From: Streptomyces sp. G-G2
GTDB taxonomy: Bacteria > Actinomycetota > Actinomycetes > Streptomycetales > Streptomycetaceae
NCBI RefSeq assembly: GCF_030063135.1
Contig: NZ_JASISO010000043.1
Coordinates: forward strand, 1 to 64,000
Length of the DNA stretch: 64,000 bases
Direction: 5' to 3'
Of this stretch, positions 59,701-64,000 are shown in pieces. Below the pieces are notes generated by a model, which was not told the DNA's origin, ran no database searches, and saw only the letters and a program-made list of their open reading frames with translations. The position numbers and the translations under genes were made by a program. Position 1 is the stretch's first letter; each line of letters opens with the position of its first letter.

Positions 59701-62339
59701 ACCGAGTCCAGCGGCCCGTACGGGATCCGCTCCGGGTCGACCAGCACCAGGTCCAGGGCCTCGGCGCGCTCCGCCGACCAGGTCGGCAGGGCCCGGTAGC
59801 CCAGGCTCTCGGCGGCCGCGCACAGCTCCTCCGGGTCCGGCGCGGGACCCTGCTCCGCGAGCCGGTCCAGGGCCCGGGCGAGGGTGCCCGCACCCTGCGC
59901 GCCCTCCTCCAGGGTGCGCAGGGCGGCGTCCTCGCCGTAGAGCCGGGCGTTGGGGATCCCGGTCAGGCGCAGGGCCGCCGGGCGGTGGGCCGTCAGGTAC
60001 GCGCGCAGCCCGGCGGTCGCGCCCACCTCGCCTCCCCACGGCAGGGCGGGGGCCCCGGCGAGGTCGGCGACGGGCTCGGCGGTGCTGAGGACGACGTCGT
60101 AGCGGTAGCGGCTCAGCTCGTTGTGGTCGGCGCCGCGCTTGGCCCGTACGTCGACCGAGCGGATCGCGGGGAACTCCCGGGCCAGCGCCTTGAACAGGCC
60201 CGGATCCAGAAGCAGTTCGGTCTCCACCGCCACCCGTTGACCGATCGCGCGCAGGACGGCGGCGGCCTCGGCGCCGGGGTCGGCGGCGCGCCGGGCCAGT
60301 TCGACGCCCGTCTGCATCCGGCGGGCCAGGCCCAGGTGGCGCACGTCGCCGAGCAGGAGCGAACCGCCGGGGGCCAGCAGGGGCAGCACGCGGCCGACGA
60401 GGGTGCGCAGCCGGTCCACCCCGGGCAGGTACTGGACGACCGAGTTGATGACGACGGTGTCGAAGTGCCCGGTCGGCAGTCCGGCCGTGTCCTCGGCCTC
60501 GCGGCAGCTCAGGCGGACCTTGCCGCGCAGCCGGCCGTCCGCGCGGGTCTGGGTGCAGAGGGAGTCGATGACGGCGGGGGAGAAGTCGGTGGCCCAGTAC
60601 TCCTCGCACTGCGCGGAGCGGGCCAGGGGGGCCATCAGCAGTCCGGTGCCGACGCCGATCTCCAGGATCCGGCGGTTCGGCGTGGCGGCGGTGGTGGTGG
60701 CGGGGGTGGTGGCGGCGGTGCGGGCGCCGGGGGCGGGGGTCCGGGGGGCGGCGATCTCGCCGATCCGCTCCAGGGTGGCCGCGCGCCAGGCCCGCATCTG
60801 GGTCAGCGGCAGCGGCAGGGCGTCGTAACTGCTGTCCCAGCCGGCGAAGTTCTCCCCGAGGCCGCCGGACCGGGCGTCCTGGTGGAGGGTCTGGAAGATC
60901 TCCCGCCAGGCGGTTACCTGCTCGGCCGGAGCGGCGGGGGGCGGCGCGAGCGGGGCGGGCACCACGTGCGCCACCAGCCGCCGCTCGCCGTCCCCGCCCT
61001 CGTGCACCGACACGACCGACTCGCAGACGGCCGGGTGCGCGCCGAGCACCGCCTCGATCTCGCCCAGCTCGATCCGGTGGCCGCGCAGGGTGACCTGCTT
61101 GTCGACCCGGCCGAGGACCTCCAGCGCGCCGTCCTCCCGCAGCCGTACGAGGTCCCCCGTGTGGTAGAGCGTTCCGCCGCCCGTGGTGAACCGGTCCTCG
61201 ACGAAGCGCTCCGCCGTCAGCCTGCCCTGGGGGCCGGGGTCGCCCTGCGTGAGGTAGCCGGTGGCCAGGCCCGGGCCGCCCAGGAGCAGTTCGCCGGAGC
61301 CGCCCGGGGCCACCCGGGTCCCGTCGCGGCCCACGACCACGGCGACCGTGGCCCCCAGCGGCCGCCCGATCGGGATGGTGCGCGCGTCCTCGGCCGGTTC
61401 GCCGACCTCGTGCCAGGTGGCGAAGGTGGTGGCCTCGGTGGGCCCGTACATGTGCAGCAGCCGGTTGGGCGGCCCGGCCCGGAACACCTCGCGCACCCGG
61501 CGCGGGTCACAGGGCTCGCCGCCGAACAGCAGCGCGCGCAGCGGGGCGAAGGCGGCCGGGCGCTCGCGGGCGATCCGGTGGAAGAGGGGGGTGGTCAGGA
61601 AGGCCACCGTCACGCCCTGGTCGCGGATCGCGTGCTCGAAGCGGGCCGGGTCGGTGACGGTGTCCCGGGCGAGCCCGGCGAGGCGGGCCCCGGCGGCGAG
61701 GGTCGACCAGATCTCGAAAGTGACCGCGTCGAAAGCGGGGCTGGCGGCCTGGGCCACCACGTCCTCGGGGCCCAGGTGCAGGAAGTCGCCGGAGGCGACG
61801 AGGTCGAGGACGGCGCGGTGCGGGACCACGACACCCTTGGGGGCGCCGCTGGTACCGGAGGTGTAGCAGACGTACGCGGCGTCCTCCGGACCCGCGACCG
61901 GGGCGGTCAGCGCGGTGAGCGCGGAGGGCCGCTCGGAGATCGAGGTGGCGTCGGTGTCCACGGCGACGACCACCGCGCCCAGGTCCGCGTAGTCGGCGGC
62001 GAAGGCCCCCTCGGTGACGACGGCGCGGGCCGTGCTGTCCCGGACGATCAGCCGCCGCCGCTCGCCGGGGTGCGCCGGGTCGACGGGTACGTACGCCGCG
62101 CCCGCCCGCACGATGGCGAGGAAGGCGGTCACCAGGTCCGGCCCGGGCCGCAGCGCCGTCACCACGCGGTCGCCGGGACGTACGCCGTGCGCGCCGAGGT
62201 GGGCGGCGAGGCGGTTGGCGGCGAGGCTCAACTCGCGGTAGGAGAGCGAGACTTCGTCGCCACCACCGGCGGGGTGGGTGACGGCGGTCGCCTCGGGCCG
62301 CGCGAGTACGTGCTGTTCGATGAGGCCGGAGAGTGACAT
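56709..62339 (-). CDS. NRPS: A-MT-PCP, degenerate C and A domains, C-terminal MbtH domain
   Basis: This is an 1876-aa NRPS. The adenylation domain (1-475) has YTSGTSGAPKGV, MYGPTEATT, YHTGDLVRLREDG and LGRVDKQVTLRGHRIELGE. A SAM methyltransferase is inserted before A10 (about 476-905, motif ILEIGVGTGLL), giving N- or C-methylation. A10 is PLTPSGKLDRA at about 935. The PCP (962-1031) has LGGHSLGA with Ser995. The condensation-like part (1045-1370) lacks the HHxxxDG histidines, and an A-like part (about 1390-1795) lacks the core motifs. The end (1799-1860) is MbtH-like: FATFVVLGDTAGHRALWPAG, then PQGWHQTHAEDVYELCLEHL. Reading DAFFLGMTF as the specificity residues suggests a branched aliphatic residue. 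ATG 62339; a GGCAA/TTGCC palindrome lies 71-84 bp upstream. Confidence 0.9.
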   Translation of the reverse strand: MSLSGLIEQHVLARPEATAVTHPAGGGDEVSLSYRELSLAANRLAAHLGAHGVRPGDRVVTALRPGPDLVTAFLAIVRAGAAYVPVDPAHPGERRRLIVRDSTARAVVTEGAFAADYADLGAVVVAVDTDATSISERPSALTALTAPVAGPEDAAYVCYTSGTSGAPKGVVVPHRAVLDLVASGDFLHLGPEDVVAQAASPAFDAVTFEIWSTLAAGARLAGLARDTVTDPARFEHAIRDQGVTVAFLTTPLFHRIARERPAAFAPLRALLFGGEPCDPRRVREVFRAGPPNRLLHMYGPTEATTFATWHEVGEPAEDARTIPIGRPLGATVAVVVGRDGTRVAPGGSGELLLGGPGLATGYLTQGDPGPQGRLTAERFVEDRFTTGGGTLYHTGDLVRLREDGALEVLGRVDKQVTLRGHRIELGEIEAVLGAHPAVCESVVSVHEGGDGERRLVAHVVPAPLAPPPAAPAEQVTAWREIFQTLHQDARSGGLGENFAGWDSSYDALPLPLTQMRAWRAATLERIGEIAAPRTPAPGARTAATTPATTTAATPNRRILEIGVGTGLLMAPLARSAQCEEYWATDFSPAVIDSLCTQTRADGRLRGKVRLSCREAEDTAGLPTGHFDTVVINSVVQYLPGVDRLRTLVGRVLPLLAPGGSLLLGDVRHLGLARRMQTGVELARRAADPGAEAAAVLRAIGQRVAVETELLLDPGLFKALAREFPAIRSVDVRAKRGADHNELSRYRYDVVLSTAEPVADLAGAPALPWGGEVGATAGLRAYLTAHRPAALRLTGIPNARLYGEDAALRTLEEGAQGAGTLARALDRLAEQGPAPDPEELCAAAESLGYRALPTWSAERAEALDLVLVDPERIPYGPLDSVYAGPATAVPDSGANTPTAFDHGVDVEVVLRAHLQERLPHYMVPSALVVLDALPLTPSGKLDRAALPVPEFSGERPGTQPGTPVQEIVRDLFAEVLGLPRRAVSADCDFFALGGHSLGAARLLARARQALGVDPGPRALYDAPTPALFAELVGDSPASATGPGGSTAESAVLPLRLRGALSVRALEEALRDLGGRHEALRNSRLGSAGTRLRALAADDHVLELTLPGESVDLWSHTPLAAELALAYGARATGDAPRWPTPAPRGAPRAMYGDLAPTSAPGSGPDRADSSLGSLVSELAPALHEQLARLAAEQGATLFMVVHAGLAALLTRLGARSPVTLAAPVPARDSAALRGAVGPYGRVLALSVDTSGDPAFTELLDRVRTADLAAYRQGDAALALPGGVALSLLQETGGEFEGAGLTVSPENPQLPHRQAALGLTLTEQHTPAGAPAGLGLSASFQHDAIGETAAGYLTGQLVSLLEAAAEAPHSALSGLRLLPGEVSAETLGLWFGQHLELPVRSVASLFAAQVARTPGAPALSGAATGGTPGLTDLTGPAPLTGPAGLAGLTGPTGLDGVTGFPGAIGMSGAPGMDYAELDARSDLLAHALIAHQAGPGTTVVTAIASPTGFAVAVLAIAKTGAACLPVDPVRGLPGAVWPVVLLLDEAADRLLPAVPRAARLVRDPAADLLPADGKWPVRSADRTSPLDPDAPVVLASTAHATVAIGTQPSAAASLGHGSGADAAWLVTGYPDADAALGLLGAFVSGARVNVPDPELAHLGTPYEVLGWLREHGASAVLGAADDSLVALARAEGTALTFSAGWAEGRLLIEQGADGRTRPAPGYRAYVLDARLRPVATGSTGSLYVAGVGVAQGYAGLPGGSGASFLPDPLGGAPRGSTARRMWRTGHAARVEADGSLHILDHPWADDPFADEFATFVVLGDTAGHRALWPAGAPVPQGWHQTHAEDVYELCLEHLGEPAFGIGERGGLSDSNGLADPGSG

Positions 62340-62409
62340 CAAGGCTATGCAGCTCCTTCGGCAGCGGCGGCCGGGCGGGGATCGGGGGATCTGGGGGCCT
62401 GGCAGGCTT

Positions 62410-62423
62410 GGCAAAACCTTGCC
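62410..62423. promoter_or_regulatory. GGCAA-AACC-TTGCC palindrome before the NRPS
   Basis: A 5-bp inverted repeat with a 4-bp centre is followed by a TGGCAA half-site at 62431-62436. It lies between the NRPS start (62339) and the divergent GNAT gene (62527). It matches the site before the XRE regulator (479-492). Confidence 0.5.
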
Positions 62424-62526
62424 TAGATCGTGGCAACTCAATCCTGAGCCGCTGTCCAAGAACGCATGAGGACTGGTGGAACCGCAGGCCGGAGGGGGCG
62501 TTGTAGAGCCCTTGTACGATCGCGCC

Positions 62527-63090
62527 ATGGCAGAGACCACTCTCGCGGGCGCCACGGCGCTCGATGGCTCGGCGCTCGACGGTGCGGTGGCGCTGCGGCC
62601 GGTGACCGCCGCGGACCTCGACCGCTTCGAGGCGGAGTTCGCGGGCCCCCACGGCCCCGGCCCCTACCAGTGGTTCGGCCACACACCGACCGCCCGCCCG
62701 CGGCAACTGCACGCTGAGCGGGGTCTGTTGGGCGGGGACGAGAACATGCTGTCCGTCACCGTCGGCGACACCCTGGCCGGGCGCGTCGAATGGTTCCGCC
62801 GCTCATGGGGGCGGGTGGACACCTCGGCCTGCTGGGAGATCGGGATCGGCCTGTTCACCTCGGCCCGCGGCCGGGGCACCGGCACCCGGGCGCAGCGCCT
62901 GCTCGTGGAGTACCTCTTCGAGCACACCCGGGTGGAACGGATCCAGGTGTGCACGGACGCGGACAACATCGCGGAGCAACGGGCCGCGGAGAAGGCCGGG
63001 TTCGAGCTGGAGGGCCGCATCCGCAGGGCCCAGTGGCGCGCGGGTGCCTGGCACGACCAGCTGATCTACTCGATCCTGCGCGCACCGTGA
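62527..63090 (+). CDS. GNAT-family acetyltransferase (RimJ/RimL-like)
   Basis: The 187-aa protein has GNAT motifs: the acetyl-CoA loop in LFTSARGRGTGTRAQRLLVE and the C-terminal ADNIAEQRAAEKAGFELEGR. The group acetylates protein N-termini or small molecules such as aminoglycosides and aminoacyl derivatives. ATG 62527 is preferred. It is divergent from the NRPS and may modify the product or confer resistance; it could also be unrelated to the pathway. Confidence 0.88.
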   Translation: MAETTLAGATALDGSALDGAVALRPVTAADLDRFEAEFAGPHGPGPYQWFGHTPTARPRQLHAERGLLGGDENMLSVTVGDTLAGRVEWFRRSWGRVDTSACWEIGIGLFTSARGRGTGTRAQRLLVEYLFEHTRVERIQVCTDADNIAEQRAAEKAGFELEGRIRRAQWRAGAWHDQLIYSILRAP

Positions 63091-63160
63091 CCCCGGACCC
63101 CGGACCTGTGACCCCGGACCCCGGGCGCGCGGGCCCGGCACGCCGGGCCCGGACATGACC

Positions 63161-63198
63161 GAAGCCCCCGGTGCGGTCGGGAGACCGGCGGGGGCTTC
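63161..63198. terminator. Terminator hairpin between GNAT and PCP genes
   Basis: A 10-bp perfect outer stem (GAAGCCCCCG and complement) encloses an inner CGGTC-gggaGACCG hairpin. It sits in the convergent gap. The 63090-63130 stretch before it contains a TGACCCCGGACCCCGG direct repeat. Confidence 0.75.
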
Positions 63199-63227
63199 GC
63201 GGTGGGTGGTCGGGTGGGGCGGGGCGG

Positions 63228-63551
63228 TCAGGCGACGGCCCACGGGCTGAGGTCGCGGGTGCGGTGGCTCGCCGCGGACGGCCACTCCTGGTCCCAGGCG
63301 GGCTGGAGCGCGGCGGAGAGGATGCCCCACAGCTGACCTGCGGTGAGGGCGTGCACGGGGATGACGACCTGTCCGGCGAGGCTGGTGCGGAAGGCCCGCT
63401 CCAGGCCGCTGATGATGCCGATGAGTGCCATGGAGTCCAGCCCGTACGCGTCCATCGGGACGTCGGCCGCGGGCTCCTTGTCCTTGCCGAGCCCGGGCAG
63501 GCCCTGGCGCAGGACGGTCTCGAACTTCGCGTTCCACGGTGCGTGGGCCAT
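63228..63551 (-). CDS. Free-standing carrier protein (PCP/ACP)
   Basis: The 107-aa carrier protein has the attachment motif AYGLDSMALIGII with Ser at about residue 41. Helices flank it, and a C-terminal Trp/Arg-rich tail ends the protein. It is separate from the NRPS (its own carrier domain is at 962-1031), so it may carry an amino-acyl or acyl unit in trans. ATG 63551 has GGAAGGAAG upstream. It sits between the GNAT and the IGWP peptide gene. Confidence 0.85.
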   Translation of the reverse strand: MAHAPWNAKFETVLRQGLPGLGKDKEPAADVPMDAYGLDSMALIGIISGLERAFRTSLAGQVVIPVHALTAGQLWGILSAALQPAWDQEWPSAASHRTRDLSPWAVA

Positions 63552-63637
63552 CGGGGACTTCCTTCCGGGCGGCGGTGCGGGTGCTCCTCGTGCTCCTCGC
63601 AGCACCGTGCCGCATCCGGCTAGAGCCGCCGTGGAGG

Positions 63638-63865
63638 TTACGGCCAGCCGATGGGGGCCGGGGTCGGCGCCGGGGTGGTCGGCGGGGCCACCGGCCAGCC
63701 GATGTCGGCGGCGGCGTCGGCGACGGCGACGGCCGTGACACCGGTGGGCGGGGCGACCGGCCAGCCGATGTCGTCGCCGCCCGCGGCGTTGGCGACTCCG
63801 CCGGCGGTGAGGACGGCGGCGCTGACGAGGGTGGCGGTGGCGATGAGGCGGGCGATGTTCTTCAT
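63638..63865 (-). CDS. Secreted 75-aa peptide with three IGWP repeats
   Basis: The peptide begins with a classical Sec signal (MKNIARLIATATLVSAAVLT, then AGGVANA) with likely cleavage after ANA near residue 27. The mature part holds DDIGWPVAPPT, ADIGWPVAPPT and the C-terminal IGWP, with Ala/Val/Pro spacers. Repeated short motifs in a secreted precursor suggest release of several copies of one peptide. ATG 63865 has GGAGG. The promoter region carries a CTTGGCA/TGCCAAG palindrome (63896-63916) and SARP-type repeats (63933-63965). It shares IGWP with the ORF at 185-316. It could be a pheromone precursor or a cell-surface protein. Confidence 0.75.
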   Translation of the reverse strand: MKNIARLIATATLVSAAVLTAGGVANAAGGDDIGWPVAPPTGVTAVAVADAAADIGWPVAPPTTPAPTPAPIGWP

Positions 63866-63895
63866 GGTGTCCTCCGTGGCAATTGTTTGTTGCTG

Positions 63896-63916
63896 CTTGG
63901 CAACCTCTCTGCCAAG
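63896..63916. promoter_or_regulatory. CTTGGCA-N7-TGCCAAG palindrome before the IGWP peptide
   Basis: A perfect 7-bp inverted repeat with a 7-bp spacer lies 31-51 bp upstream of the peptide start, followed by a further TTGGCAA half-site at 63921-63927. The half-site is the same as in the XRE-regulator and NRPS promoters, but the spacer differs, so the match is by half-site only. Confidence 0.45.
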
Positions 63917-63932
63917 AAGATTGGCAACACCC

Positions 63933-63965
63933 ACTGGAAATCCGCTCGAAATCCGCTGGAGAAGG
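63933..63965. promoter_or_regulatory. Putative SARP box: three 11-bp repeats
   Basis: ACTGGAAATCC, GCTCGAAATCC and GCTGGAGAAGG run without gaps; the GAAATCC core recurs at exactly 11 bp. They lie 68-100 bp upstream of the IGWP peptide gene. Spacing and core resemble the sites at 10249-10281 and 13872-13904. Confidence 0.5.
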
Positions 63966-64000
63966 AGTGGAGAACCTCCGAAAAGGGCCCGTATTTTCCA

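Noticed and set aside
56364..62336. 1990-codon plus-strand open frame opposite the NRPS
   Set aside because: It is an antisense shadow of the NRPS; the translation is Arg/Gly/Pro-rich with no domain.

Overview
The window is very GC-rich actinobacterial DNA. Codon third positions are G/C, GTG starts are common, and many genes are coupled by ATGA or GTGA overlaps. Two SARP/XRE-type regulators and dense secondary-metabolism genes point to Streptomyces or a close relative. Almost the whole 64 kb reads as one biosynthetic gene cluster or its core. No rRNA, tRNA, CRISPR array, transposase or phage gene was recognised.

Layout. (1) 0.2-2.8 kb: a small ORF ending in an IGWP motif lies divergent to an XRE-helical-repeat regulator, followed by a didomain aromatase/cyclase. 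(2) 2.8-13.8 kb: an acyl-CoA-dehydrogenase-like protein, two Sfp-type phosphopantetheinyl transferases, a condensation-like/thioesterase-like protein, a degenerate AMP-ligase, a SARP activator, a degenerate frameshifted ketosynthase and a tandem ACP. (3) 14.0-16.8 kb: a 42-aa acidic peptide gene, a DUF1772 membrane protein, an FAD monooxygenase and a TetR regulator. (4) 16.9-27.2 kb: a compact operon with malonyl transferase, ACP, KR, two hotdog dehydratases, KS, CLF, a fused KS-CLF, a KAS III and a SnoaL-like protein. This has the look of a highly reducing type II PKS making a polyene or reduced chain. (5) 27.3-37.5 kb: aldo/keto reductase, FAD oxidoreductase, thermostable-hemolysin-like protein, AMP-ligase, Fe/2OG oxygenase, cupin, SnoaL-like protein and two DHA2 exporters. 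(6) 37.6-44.9 kb: rmlA/B/C/D-like genes plus a 2,3-dehydratase and a 3-ketoreductase, consistent with a TDP-2,6-dideoxy-L-sugar. (7) 45.0-51.7 kb: a complete cydABDC set (cytochrome bd oxidase and its ABC exporter). (8) 51.8-53 kb: the glycosyltransferase. (9) 53.2-64 kb: a PCP-like/C-like protein, TetR, DUF2871, a short ATP-grasp-like protein, an NRPS (A-MT-PCP-C*-A*-MbtH), GNAT, a free PCP, and a secreted 75-aa peptide with three IGWP motifs.

How it may work together (inference). The type II operon builds a reduced acyl chain. The NRPS supplies an amino-acyl unit, the sugar genes and the glycosyltransferase glycosylate it, and the MFS proteins export it. Cytochrome bd may protect the producer if the product blocks respiration. 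The condensation-like domains have all lost the catalytic histidine, and several other assembly-line domains are degenerate, so the chemistry of chain joining and release is not obvious from the sequence.

Regulation. Three separate DNA motifs recur at cluster promoters. A GGCAA/TTGCC palindrome lies upstream of the XRE gene, the NRPS and the IGWP peptide. 11-bp-period direct repeats of SARP type lie upstream of the SARP gene, the tandem-ACP/42-aa peptide pair and the IGWP peptide. GCTAGA-N3-TCTAGC palindromes lie upstream of the cyd/glycosyltransferase pair, the aldo/keto reductase and, less perfectly, the DUF1772/FAD pair. The XRE-helical-repeat regulator together with IGWP mini-proteins at both window ends suggests a peptide-pheromone (RRNPP-like) switch, which is the most novel idea here.
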